A stretch of DNA of 64,000 bases. Origin: Brevipalpus yothersi. Lineage: Eukaryota; Arthropoda; Arachnida; Trombidiformes; Tenuipalpidae. The position numbers were made by a program, and so were the translations under genes. Position 1 is the first letter of the stretch; each line of letters opens with the position of its first letter. The stretch is from positions 1 to 64,000 of the forward strand of contig QZCP01000090.1 of assembly GCA_003956705.1 (NCBI GenBank), given 5' to 3'. Shown piece by piece: positions 45,901 to 57,664 of the stretch. The notes beneath the pieces were generated by a model that was given only the letters and a program-made list of their open reading frames with translations, had not been told where the DNA came from and did no database searches.

Positions 45901-47257
45901 AAAAGTCGAGCTTTCATTCGATTGGCTCTTGAACGTAAACTATTGAGCAAGCATCTTCGTGTTTTGTTGAGCAATCAAGATTTAGTCATGTCCATATATC
46001 GACGATACGCTTTTCTTCGCTGTGAAGAAGAACGAGAACAATTCTTGACCCACCTTCTCACACTCAATGCTGTTGATATTCTCTGTTTTACTCACACCTA
46101 TCCCACTACTTCACTCACTTACACACTTGTGTTCGAAGGCTCTGGTCCACTTACTGGATCGATTTGGTTGGGTGGCTCTCTTCGTCACTCAAACGAAATA
46201 ATCATTTCAAATGCTAATAATGTATACTCATTTGAACACACAAACCTTGGATTTATCAATACTCTCACCATTTCGATCGATACGGATGTCACATCAAGTT
46301 TGTACATTGGATATTGTTTTATTCGAAATGAAGTGACAGGTCACATCTTTAAGTAAGTTTCTTGAGCTTTCAAGATCAAACATCTCCAACATAATTTACT
46401 TTTAATTTAGATTTCCCTGCGATCATTGGTTTGGTAAGAAAGTGGAAGACGGGGCTATTGAACGTGTTTTAGTTGGAGATATACTCAATAATGCATCAAT
46501 CGGTGATGTCCTTAAGATCAAGAAGAATCAAAGATCATCTTCAATAGGACGCCAAATAAATCAAACGAGAGGTTCAAGTCAAGACGAACGTCTTGGAATA
46601 CAAGAATTACAGCAAAAATTAGTAGAGAAAATCAATGAAATCGTCCGTTTTTATTACAATACCCAAGCTAATCTCTCGAATGGCCACACCTCAGGGGGCC
46701 GAAAAATGCCCGCAAGACACATCGTTAAGCACGGACAAACTTCGACATCCTCCTCTTTCAAGCACTCATCTTCAAATTTACAATATGCTTTCAGTAACAG
46801 TTTTTCTTCACCCCAAAAAACTCTAGTCTCCCTTATTTATGGTGAAAAACAATTTTTATGGACATTAATGCAAATATTTTACTATGGTTTCAAGAAAGGT
46901 TTATCTTATTACCGAAAAAAGTTTCTCTGGGACTATTTGGATCAAGTTGTTCGTGATTTGAACAAAAGTGAAGAAGTGAACGCCAAAATGCTCATCAATG
47001 TTACCAAATCAATTGACAGTAAAGCTTCTAAATTAGGCAAAGATGATAAATTTGGACTTGTCCTGATCATAGCTTTACGAGATCACTTTCTAACCAAAGC
47101 TTTAGATTGTCTATTCAAATCTGGCCGAACTCATGAGTTTTACGATGCCAATTCTTTCCTTCGCCAAGGGCCTCTGAGAAAATTTCTCACTGAGACTCTC
47201 TCTACTTTGGACGAAATGAATTTAATAATCACACCCGCTTTGACCAAAGGACTCTAA
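42918..47257 (+). CDS. DENND5: DENND5-type DENN/RUN/PLAT Rab regulator
   Basis: Four exons, 42918-44907, 44989-45189, 45737-46352 and 46411-47257, give 1217 residues, close to human DENND5A/B. The domain order fits that family. An upstream DENN starts at IKCFVILKP. A core DENN contains IPLIVATHKLLLYIWEN and FPLYDYPLRQLFTEVLSPDQ, then SWQHVYVPILPSKLGLNFL and APTPYIMGI, and a dDENN follows. Next is a RUN domain split over exons 1-3 (LLREVKVGTKRILLAKMGND, then CPFWSHVLAF). A PLAT domain follows (about 860-955, LTYTLVFEGSGPLTGSIWL, later FKFPCDHWFGKKVEDG), and a second RUN (KQFLWTLMQIFYYGFKKG to the end). DENN domains are exchange factors for Rab GTPases; DENND5 proteins also bind Rab6 and act in Golgi-endosome trafficking. 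The start ATG is the first in frame. The 547 bp intron 2 is the largest. The stop is 140 bp from the integrin stop, tail to tail. Confidence 0.92.
45190..45736 (+). other. Intron 2 of DENND5
   Basis: A 547 bp intron. The acceptor is fixed by phase at tcatcag before ctctcag; the next AG would break the frame. Part of a small ORF at 45605-45880 is intronic and not a gene. Confidence 0.75.
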
Positions 47258-47397
47258 ACCTTCCATTTTGTTTTTCTTATTCTTGTGCCATATGAGTTGT
47301 TGATCATTGTGAAATGATAAAAAAATTTTGTGATTACCATCTTTCTTGTACAAATCAGCTTCATAAAGTTTATTTCCCAAACTTTTTGAAAAAAACT

Positions 47398-48803
47398 CTA
47401 TACGTGAATCTCTTTTTCTTCCTTAGACAAATTATCATCTCTCAAATCTACTTCGGTCATGCCATCATCCATCATTTCATCTTCATCATCCAATTTAGGA
47501 AACATATTAGGGTCGATCATTCGACTCATACGATATGTGAGATCTTTCAGTTGTTCACGTTTCTTTCGCTTGAAAAATCCAATCTAATCGAAAAATGGAC
47601 AAAATTATTGATAAAAAGAATTAATTTGGAGAAATTATTCACAAACAAATACAAACCTTGATCAGTATCAAAACAATCAAATACAACAAGAACAAAGCAG
47701 CAACTGAGCAGAGCATTATGATCCACCATGGAATCTCTTGTTTGTGAGGCCACTGTTCTAGAACAATGTCTGTCGCTTGAGCATTTGTCCAAACTAGTGG
47801 TGAAGTTATTCGATCATCGATTATTTTGCCTCTCGTTTCAATACGATACTTTAGCATTTCTACATTTTTTCCAAAATATTTTTCAATTCGATCCAGATTA
47901 ATGGCCGAAATCAGCCTCAAGTTGAGTACCTGTTTTCTTGCACCCAAAGATCCCACAATACATTGGATCTGTTCACAAGTCAAGCTTTGACAGTTCTTGT
48001 GAAGGAACAGAAAAATGTTAGAATAAACATGATCATGAAGTTTGTGTTCATTTGCAAGTTCGATCGCATATATTTCCCTTACCAAATCTACCTCCTTTTT
48101 GGTGCTCATCAAAACGCTCGTAGATCTTCGATTTCGTTTTAATGCCTCAGAGCGTGCTTCAGGAACTTCTATTTCAGGCATTGGATCAAGGTTGAGAGAA
48201 TTGGAATCACATGATACCGAAATTGATGAACGACTCTGGGAGTGAAAATTGATTATCTACATTATGTACATGGACAAAGGAAATAATTTTGTTTCTTGAC
48301 TCACCTCAATTACTGGTCTGTAAGCAAATTTTTGCCCGTTTGGTAATGTTGTTGGAATGTTCAAAGAAAGATGGGTGTGACGAATAGAGCTAAAATTGCT
48401 CTTCACTATCGTCAATTGCATTGAGAAAGTTTTGTAACTTTTTGATCTAACCTCTGAATGATTGAAAAAATCGGGTTCACTCGGTTTGCTGTAAATGGAA
48501 TGAGACAGAAAAATACAGATATTTTAGATAGAAATATTCATTGAGTCAGATAAAAATGAGTTCTTCAGATTGACAATTTGCTTTTGAAGTTAGTCTGTTG
48601 ACTCGGAATGAACTTAACGTAGAGTAACTTTCTGTGTGGAAAATTTCTACCCATTTTGAACTGATTCAGACAATGAATACGAATTAATTAAGATGAATTG
48701 CAATCCAGGCTTACTAAGCGAGGCTGTAAATTTTCTGTGGAGGAGAATTTTACAAAGTAATTTTCACTTCAAACTGGAAATTGGCTCATATGCCATCATA
48801 AAA

Positions 48804-48883
<80 letters not shown>

Positions 48884-51800
48884 GTAAGTAAAATGTTATA
48901 AATCTCTAATTGCACTAGTTCCTATTCTTTGATCACCTTAATTAGATCATAAGCGCACCCTGATGATTATGAATGAGCTTTCTTGAAGACAGAATCAATT
49001 GCTTTCAATATCTTCTTCATATTTAATGTCCTTGTGAAATTTCGTGCGAATATTTTTTTAGCTCCATAGTATAGTTGAGTCTTAACTTTTTAACGATGAA
49101 GTCTTCCAACCCAATGAAAAAAATATCATCTCAAAAAACAGTGTTAGAAGATGCAGAAGATGATGATAGCAAACCAATTCAACATGTATCCGATCTGATT
49201 GGATCATGGGGTCCATTTCAGAAAAGGCTTTTTATCATCTTAATTTTTGTCTATGCAATTTCACCATTTAGCAACACAAGTCTCATATATTATTTGACAA
49301 AAAGTGATTTTTGGTGCAAAGATGCTAATGGTATAAATGTAAGTTGATAACTATTTTTACACCTCTAGTGTACCTATTTTCATCACGTTGATTTTTTATG
49401 ACTTATTCGCTAATAATTTGGAATCATCAAACTGATAAGGTAGCAAATGATCTGAATTCGTGTAAAATCGAATCGTGCGATGATTGGTTTCATAATACGA
49501 CAAGAATAAATTTGGTCACAGAGGTTTGTTTAAATCGAATTATTGTCAGTGTGATCAGATTTTCGGAAATTTCCAATATGAAACGAATCTTCTTTTTTTC
49601 ATGATCAAGTGGGATTTAGTTTGTGATCGTTCATACTTGAAATCAGCTGCTCAGTCTTCTTATGCTCTGGGCTATCTTGTCTCGGGACTTTTGATTGGAA
49701 CAATTTCTGATAAGTATGGCCGAAAGATTGCTGTTATTTTATCAATTCTGGTCGAAATTGTGTGTTTTTTCATTCTGGCTACAGCAAAATCCATCGAAAT
49801 TTTCATTGTGGTGAGAATGGCTATTTTGATTTCCAAAAACTTGACATTATGTGATACGAATTTCAAATTGATCATATACATTCTAGGCTAGATTCATCTC
49901 TGGTATCGGTGGCTATGGACGATACTTGGGAACTCTCTTGATATGTAAGTCCAAGGTATAAAGTTCAATATTGAAATTAATTCCTTGAAATTTTCTTCAT
50001 GCTCTATCATTTTGGAAGTGGTCGAAACTGTTGGACCCGAACTGCGAGGTCGTATTGTGGTTGTTTACGATTGGATTTGGCATATTGGAATATATGTGAT
50101 GATCTTAACAACTTATTATGTGGAAAATTTTAGACATCTATACTTGATGGTCGCATGTTATCAAGTAGGCTCATTGATATTGGTTATTTTCAAAATGCCA
50201 GAATCGTTACGATGGCAATTGGCCACAGGACACGATGAAATTGCCCATAGAACACTGTCTAACTATATGTCAAGGAATACACCTGAATTGGAAGCAAAAT
50301 CTCAAGCTAAATTGGAAAAATTGAAACAATTTTTGGCACAACAGCATCTTCAATCATCCAGATCGAAGGGTATGATAGACATTTGGAGAGTTCCAAGACT
50401 TTTGGGTACCTGTATAGCTCTCTACTTTTTTTGGTTTGCTTTATCTTTCATGGGCAATGGACTGAGCTATTTCCAACTAGAATTATCAGGAAATTTTCAT
50501 CTCAATACAGCTATAATTCATTTGTCGAATATTGCTGCCACAGCATTCTTGAATTGGCGTGTCGAAAAATATGATCGAACAATACTATTACGATTGAGTT
50601 CATTGGGAATTGTTATTTTTATCTTTGCCTCAGCACCATTTCTATTGGAACATGATGTTATCTATTTGCGAAATATGATCTTCATGTTAGCCCAGTTTGC
50701 TTTGAGTGTAGCATTCATGATCGAATATGTTTATACGGCTGAATTATTTCCTACTACAATGCGTCATCTAGCTTTGGGTAGCTTCTCAGTTCCATCAAGA
50801 ATTGGTTCGATTGCTGCTCCATTCGTTAGTTTACTGGTAAGTTTGAATTGTGACAATTTTTTTTATATTGTTAGTCTATCATGATCATGCTTGATCCTCT
50901 CCTTTTATTCAGTCTGCTCATATGGACAAAAGATTCATACTTGTTGGCTTTGGTTCGGTTGGACTGATCGCTACTGTTATGACACTATTTTTGCCCGAAA
51001 CAAGAGGTCAAGAAATGCCTGATACAGTTGATGACATGATTAGGATGACTCGAGAAAAATCATCAAAAAATGATCCAACTGATTCTATGGATCAATCATA
51101 GTTAGTCTGAAGTCAAACATTTTCTAAACTGTTCGAAAAACTCAGTCCTATGATAATTGATTTGTTACTACTCACTTTATAATTTCAATGTTCGCAAATC
51201 GATGCACTGGAATGACCAATTTTTGGTGGATCAAACTATTCGAACTCAATTGACTTCTTGTCACCAAATTTGTACTGAATGTTATGTTGGCTTGATCTTC
51301 GATTGCGCTGAGATTAAATTTCAATGTGAATTCCTCAGATTGTCCAGTTCTCAAAGGATTGGCAATGTTGATTAACACATCCATAGCACTCTGATTATAA
51401 TTGATCGTTTCGTAAGCTCCTGATTGCAGTGTTAAAGGTGGCTCAACTGTGATAAATGTCTTGGCTGAATGAGCATTCTCTCTGGAATTTTTCACTTTGA
51501 TTTTCAATTCAACGATCTCATGGAAACCTTCGATAAGAGAAGTTATGATCTCATCTTGATGATACAGATTTATCGTGATAATAATTTCTGATTCACAATT
51601 ATTATCTTCACCACATCCATTATCAAAAGCTATCTGTTCTCGAAGAGAATTCCTGTCCACAAGGAATAGGCATGTAGGACAGAAACTTTGAGAATCTAGT
51701 TTCGGCACATCATGGGTTAATGTGAATTCCATTGGTGTTAATTGATCGACAACTTGATCCTAAGCGAAATGGTAACAAATCAATATCGAATTCAAATATC

Positions 51801-54119
51801 AATCTTATTCCATTTCTTACCTTAAACAGAAGTTCAAACTCATCTGAGCATACAGATTCTCCAGATCTTAAATTCATGTATTCAATGAGTCGTGGCATAT
51901 TAACACCATTTTGTTTAAAGTATGCTCGTGGTTGCATGCCTAATTCAGTTTTGAATAGTGTATCAATGGTCAAATTGAATCGAACTCGATAACTTTCCTT
52001 GAGGTGTTTACCAGATAATGAGGCACAGAATGAAACATTCAAGCAGGGTATTTTTGAATTTCTATTCTTTCCATCTTGACACAATCGATTGCTAAGATCT
52101 ATTGCGAGCTTACTGAATTTGATATCCATCTTTATGGAGCCCACTGGATTTGATCTAAATTGAGTGGGGAAAAAATGTCACTCAGAATAATGATGATACT
52201 CTATGATAACCAAAAAACTAACTTAAATAAAAAAGCTTTATCAGAGAGTGGAGCTCCAATTAGAATATCTGGATAGAGATTAAAATCAATATCCCCAGCA
52301 GATATGATTGTCATACCAAAGCCTTTGATATTTGATTCAGCTAAATGATTTTCAATAGATATTCGCTGTTGAAAGTAGATTTTGTTGGTTTAGTTTTATC
52401 AATTCCATATTGACAATTAGAAACTTGGTAGCAACTTGCCTGTGAATAACTGTTGGACAATCCTTGCCCTTGTCCATTGTAGACATAAACGGCACCAGTT
52501 TCCGATTCCATAGGGGCTCCAATTGCTATGTCCTGATAATTATCTTGATCCAGATCACCTACATTGGCAATAGAATAGCCAAATCTTGCTCTAGATCTTC
52601 CACTACCAGTGAGAATTTTTGTCCTCGAGAAACTCTTTGAAAAAATGTTGAAATTAAATTCAAACCAACTGATTTGTTTAATTCATGATTAGCCAAAAGA
52701 AAATTCTCAGCTTCACTTACTAATCCATCACTTTGATACAAAATCACACGACCTGAGTCTCCAAAACGGTCATTTTCATTCGAATAATTTGGTTCACCAA
52801 CCAGAAGATCATCTAAACCATCTCCATTAGTGTCCACAAGCAATATGGATGCTCCGAAGTAGCCACCAATATTTTCTCCTCGTATCATCTGAGTTTTCCG
52901 TATCACAGAAATCCTCTGAGAACCGAGGATATCTTTCACCATAAAGTACCACACCTGATTGAAGAGAACGAATCGTTTTGGTTTGATTCATAATATTTCA
53001 TATATACCCAATATATAGCGTACTGCTCCTGTATCCTCAGTTTTAGGGGCGCCAACTGCTATTATTTTATCTCGATTTCTGAATGAATTTCCAATCGTCA
53101 CCGAAAAACCAAAATATGAATGTGGCCTCGATTGTAAATCGGCTGGATATCGAATTAGAGGATTCATAAAATCTACATCTTCAGATTCATATAAAACAAT
53201 CGCGCCTCTCATAATCCAAAAACCTGGTGCACCAAGAATCATGAATTTTTCGGCCTGTTAAAAAAACAAGGAAATATGAGGAAGGATCCAAAAAATTTCA
53301 TGTTTCGAAAAAAATTTGTGGAGTACTCACTTTGTCAATAACATTAACGTATCCAACCATAGCATGCGAGAAATAATATTCTAGTCTAGGAACTTGTCGA
53401 CCTGAAGGAATATCATCATATCATGAGAATAAGAACATCACATACTGGAAATATGAGGTATACAAACTTGGATCACTAAATGGTGCGATTGTTTGAAGAA
53501 AATCGAACTGTGGAGTTGGTTTATGTGCGAAACATTTTCCATTTGGATAATCAGATTTTCTTTCAAAATCATTCAATTTTAAATGAGAACAAATGACCAA
53601 TTTTGCGTTGAACACTTGTAAACTGCTCCCATACGAAGGATCATTTGATGTATCATAATCTGTAATATAATTCAAATCACAATTTAAATTACCGCACTTC
53701 TGCATAATATTGATCGAAAATTTTCAATTTACTCACTGAAATTAACGGAAACAGGATCACAATTCGTTGAATTTTCTTGGGCTACGCACGAATGGATATG
53801 CTTATTAATGGATGAATAACCCTCTACTCGAGAAATTGCTTGTCCTTCAGGCGAAGATATAAAAAACCTAGTAGAAATATAGCAAAATATGATGTGAGAT
53901 TTTTAGGCGAAATTTTACTAACCTTGTTTGATTTAATCTTGTCTCTTCAAATAAAGAAATCGAAGACGCGAAAAAGCTGGCATTTTTAGCACTCATCACT
54001 AGATAATGATCAGTATCCACGTTGAATGATGATACTATTGACCATAAACTAGCCATTATCAGAATGGTCTTCCATGAGTCGACCATTTTGCAGCAAAAAC
54101 TCATGGATTCAATAACCAT
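47398..54119 (-). CDS. Integrin alpha subunit
   Basis: Fourteen exons: 54119-53923, 53867-53737, 53659-53468, 53401-53331, 53254-53024, 52954-52721, 52634-52440, 52365-52223, 52154-51821, 51759-51176, 48488-48305, 48235-48083, 47995-47657, 47583-47398. Phases close to 1057 residues. The beta-propeller has FG-GAP repeats with calcium sites DTNGDGLDD, DLDQDNYQD and DIDFNLYPD. There is no I domain. The thigh and calf region includes AFDNGCGEDNNC. A furin-type site KRNRR (865-869) predicts heavy and light chains. A membrane helix (PWWIIMLCSVAALFLLYLIV) and cytoplasmic GFFKR (998-1002) close the protein, as in receptors that pair with beta subunits at the plasma membrane. A better signal peptide starts at the second Met (54086, MVDSWKTILIMASLWS). 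Oddities: one GC-AG intron after exon 7, a GTACGC donor after exon 5, and a 2.7 kb intron after exon 10 that contains an antisense transporter. Subgroup not assigned. Confidence 0.93.
48804..48880. repeat. (GA)n microsatellite
   Basis: About 38 GA units in the integrin intron, 216 bp upstream of the start codon of the nested transporter. Confidence 0.95.
49096..51101 (+). CDS. SLC22-type organic ion transporter, nested in integrin intron
   Basis: Six exons, 49096-49338, 49440-49523, 49610-49810, 49887-49944, 50019-50836 and 50913-51101, give 530 residues, typical of the SLC22 branch of the major facilitator superfamily: twelve helices, plasma membrane, organic cation or anion uptake. Diagnostic features: IGSWGPFQKRLF before helix 1; a Cys-bearing glycosylated loop ending TEWDLVCDRSYLKS across exons 2 and 3; the MFS loop 2-3 motif GTISDKYGRK (139-148); ISGIGGYGRYLGT; ETVGPELRGR; MPESLRW; FPTTMRHLALG; and the C-terminal LPETRGQEMPDT. 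Loop 4-5 (SGIGGYGRY) departs from the usual GG.SGG. The substrate cannot be read from sequence. The whole gene, start to stop, lies antisense within one integrin alpha intron, with the stop 75 bp from the integrin splice donor. Confidence 0.92.
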
Positions 54120-54906
54120 GTAAGTTTCGACAGCGCACCAGGAAAAGATACCATCGAATCGGAAACGGATGTTACCTCACAAACTTTTCTGTCCTAACCA
54201 CAGTCATTTGCCTCAATTACATGGAATTAGAAGCAAACTATCAGCTCACAAAGAATTTTAACAGCCCACATAATGTGTAAAATCTTGCAACAATTATAAT
54301 ACTAAATATTTCAAAGCTTGACCATTCCATTTCTCCTAATTTGAATGATCTATATATCATGATGTATTTCTCCTCAGAACAAATCTGAATTGTTTCACAA
54401 ACCAAAAATTCATGAAAGAGTTCTCGGAGAATGGATTTTACAGGCAATTTTATTCAGATAATACCGTAATTAAATGAAAAACACTGAAAATTTTTGAATC
54501 TAAAAGATCAGATGAGTGATCAAACATCAATCGATTGGTGTCAACAGATCACCCGAATTAGATTCTGGGAATACAAAATTGAAAAATATCATACTTCAAA
54601 GATGCTTATGAAGTTTTTAAATGGATTGGCTATTGAATACTTCTCTTGGGAAAATGACCAAACCATTTCATGAATAAAGAGCTGATGTGTGCATCTAAAC
54701 CATTTATAACTTTTGCAAGTGTGAAAGTTTTTCAAACAGATGTTTTCAAAAGATTTAGGTATCGAAGATCGACTTTCAATACTAAACACATCATTCGATT
54801 GGATCATAATTTGTTTACCTCAACTTTGTGTTTAGGACTTTTTTTCTAGTTATTAAAACTTAGATCTTTTTGATTTAAGTTCATAAGTGACCAATTTCTC
54901 TAGGTT
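54120..54906. other. Divergent promoter region between integrin and PLAT genes
   Basis: 787 bp, head to head. AT-rich, with two ORFs of about 70 codons on the minus strand that show no domain. Possible shared regulatory region. Confidence 0.5.
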
Positions 54907-55663
54907 ATGGATAGAAAACTAATTTGGCTTGTATTATCATTAGTATTGTCATTTGAATTCAATCAAGCTAAAGGTAATTCACTGGGTAATTTGACAAACA
55001 TGCAGAAAATTTGTAGAAAACGCTACAATTTAGCTATTTTTTATCCTCTAAATCAGATTCCCATCACTATTATGTTACTATTACAACTTCGTCGGATGAA
55101 GAGGCTAGCTATAAGCCTCATGATGGTAAATTTAAAATTATTATCGAAGGTCTCAATGAAAAAGGACGAACAGCCTCTAATGACATTGTTCTGACTAAGC
55201 AGTAAGTTTTTTTCAATTCAAATTAATTCGTATTTCATCCTTGTTTTGTGTTCGAAGTGGAATAACTATTGAGAAAGGAGGTTCATGGACTTATCCAATA
55301 TATTCAGAGATACCTGCTGAAAAAATTCAGGAAATACAATTTCGATGGACTTTGAAATCGAGAAGTAAGCAAATCGAGAGAGGGAACTCCTCTCAGAGTT
55401 CTCAATGATTTTGAAATATTTTTCCATTTAGTGTCCCATCCTTTGAAGCCAAAAATATATTTTGAGCCAATTAGAGTAACTACAAATTCAACGGAAAAGC
55501 ATGAAGAGTAAGTCGTATTTTGATGGAATACTTTGGTTCTAATTTTGATCAACAATTCGTCTCTTGCAAAAGGAGACATACTGTCAGAAAATTCTGTCCA
55601 AAAAGTATTCCTCAGCCTCTCAAGCACAACGAAGTTGGATCATTTCATCCATGTAATCCTTGA
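54907..55663 (+). CDS. Secreted stand-alone PLAT/LH2-domain protein
   Basis: Five short exons, 54907-54973, 55057-55201, 55258-55364, 55432-55507 and 55573-55663, give 161 residues. No single exon looks like a gene alone. The start MDRKLIWLVLSLVLSFEFNQ is a signal peptide. The mature chain is a single beta-sandwich of the PLAT type: YYVTITTSS, DGKFKIIIEGLNEKGRTAS, HGITIEKGGSW, IQEIQFRWTL, then HPLKPKIYFEPIRVTT. It ends in two cysteines (RKFCPKSI and FHPC) placed like the C-terminal disulfide of pancreatic lipase. No lipase catalytic domain precedes it, so it is a free C-terminal-lipase-like module, possibly binding lipid or a partner enzyme outside the cell. All four junctions are GT-AG and in phase. 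Function is inferred from fold only. Confidence 0.8.
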
Positions 55664-57220
55664 AAGGTTTATTTTCCAATCTAAACGTGATTTAGAACCT
55701 TTATTCTTGGCCTGGGCTTTATTTCAAGGTTTAGCTAAGATTTTTTTCTCAATAAAATAATTATCATCGGAGCATCATTTTCAAGCACTGACTTTCTCTT
55801 CCAGACATTCTAGGTTCTTGAAATTTCGATTCCATCGATACAAAATCGGAAAGAAATTCTTGAAATCATGTTTTGATGTTGCTCTCAGTCCTAAAACCCT
55901 AGCAGACTATTATTTGATACTTTGTTTGATCTCTATCACAATTTGTAAGATATTTTGCCAGCTGAGAATCAGAAAGAACTGTATTCTAATCGATTTTACC
56001 ATAATTTATGACCTTGCTTTTTATATAAAGCATATTTGAAGCTTAGATTTCACCTAAAAACTGAAATATTGGAATATGATAGCCTCAAAGTATCAAAATA
56101 TGAGACCAGAAAACTGAGCTAAGATTTAGGCTCCTTATTGATTAACTATGATTAATTCATGCCATTTTCAATTGTAAGCCGATCATACTCGTCCTACTGA
56201 ATAATAATCAGTTTTTTTGAAGCAATGAATTCTGATCGAACGAAAATTCAAGAAACTTCCCAGTTCGACAAGTATTTGAAAACAGTTTTTGGCTCTGAAT
56301 TTTCAACAATTAATTTGGTGGGGTTATCAAGTATACAATATCAAACGATGATTTTTTTTGTCAATGATGATCAGAGAATTTTTCAACAAGATCTTCACTA
56401 ATTAAGGATTGGTTGTATCGATTTTGCAAGTTCACTCTTTGAATCATCTCAAATCATCGTTTGAAGTAACAGTCATCAAATTTATATGGTTATAATCAAA
56501 AAAGAGAGCCTCAAGTAAACGAAAGCATTAAAAAAGCATGAAATTGTTGTCTCATCGACTTGTACACTAGGTCTATTAGAACTTTTTTCACCATCGTGAA
56601 GGACCCAAAAGGTGTTCGAATTCTTCAAATTTTTTTGCAAAAACAGCTTTCTCTGGAGTGAAATCATCTCAATCAACATTCAAAGTATAGTCAATCCAAA
56701 TTTACAGCCTGTGGCCCATAGACTTCTTACCCTGAATCAGGTCACACTTAGACCAGCTCATTCATACCTCTATTGGCGTTTGTAACCATCTCTTCTTGTG
56801 AAAATAATTCAACATACAGAGGTGACTCAACGATTTTCTGTGATCTACATCCCAAGTAGTTCCAATAACTTTCAATCCGGATTTTGCCATTCTCTTCGCG
56901 AATTAAAGGCTAAAGTCTTTCGGGTATGTATTAAAGATCGACTTATTCCTCAATTCACTAAAATTTAAAGTGTCTCTATACCATCTTAATATGCAGGAAC
57001 CTTGGCTGCTTACGTAGGAAGGAACAATACTCATCATCACCATCATCATTATCATCATGATAATGCCAATTTTTTGAGAATGCCAATATGTGTTGTAGAT
57101 AATTGTGCATATTATTATCATATCGACTAATTCATCATATCGGAATCAGCTCACTGTCAAGTAGGTATGAATACTTGGAGAGAGAGTGCTGAACGCGCTC
57201 TCATCGATGCAAGTCCTACT

Positions 57221-57223
<3 letters not shown>

Positions 57224-57271
<48 letters not shown>
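57224..57271. repeat. (GA)n microsatellite, left arm of an inverted pair
   Basis: 24 GA units; the complementary CT tract follows after 49 bp. Confidence 0.95.
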
Positions 57272-57272
<1 letters not shown>

Positions 57273-57316
57273 GCTGAGAGCTCGAATCTCGCTTTCATCT
57301 TGGCCCATTCGCGCTC

Positions 57317-57320
<4 letters not shown>

Positions 57321-57364
<44 letters not shown>
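57321..57364. repeat. (CT)n microsatellite, right arm of an inverted pair
   Basis: About 22 CT units, followed by a shorter imperfect CT run to 57382. It lies 300 bp before the acid phosphatase ATG. Confidence 0.95.
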
Positions 57365-57367
<3 letters not shown>

Positions 57368-57664
57368 GTTCTCTCTCTCTCTTTAGTTGCTTCTCTTTTT
57401 GATATCAGTTGAATGGCAGTCGTCTATCAAGACGCTTGCCATCATCAGATTGAAAACTTTTATATTTTTCTCAATATTAGTGAGAGAGGGAAACATTATC
57501 TATCAGTAAAGTGTAAAGTGGTGGCGGATATAAGATAGAGTGTTTTTCGATGCACTTTCTCTTACCTACAAGTATATACCAACGATTTTGATTTATAAAG
57601 TTCATATTGCACAGTGTTTGTGTTTTTCTTTTCACTTCCATAGTGTTTATTAATCATATTCATC

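Larger units (their letters stand above)
48489..51175 (-). other. Integrin intron 10 hosting a nested gene
   Basis: A 2687 bp intron, against 50-140 bp for most other introns of this gene. The donor AA|GTGAGT and acceptor ttacag|C join in phase to give EIINKPSEPDFF. It contains the SLC22-like gene on the opposite strand and a (GA)n tract. Between 48489 and 49095 only the GA tract and the presumed transporter promoter are seen. Confidence 0.88.
55664..57664. other. Intergenic region and acid phosphatase promoter
   Basis: 2 kb without a supported gene. ORFs at 55533-55760 and 55818-56039 have no domain. The right part holds the GA/CT inverted pair (57224-57364) described separately. Confidence 0.5.

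Noticed and set aside
52559..52720. Continuation of the open frame past DGL into SEAENFLLANHEL
   Set aside because: A perfect GTAAGT donor follows DGL, and splicing to 52634 restores the integrin FG-GAP sequence with its calcium site. The open segment is intronic.
53660..53736. Integrin exon 3 starting at 53699 (acceptor atgcag)
   Set aside because: It would leave a 37 bp intron and break phase. The acceptor at 53660 gives a 77 bp intron and the expected propeller sequence.
55818..56039. ORF with hydrophobic residues after the PLAT gene
   Set aside because: No start context, no homology and no splice links; probably chance in AT-rich DNA.
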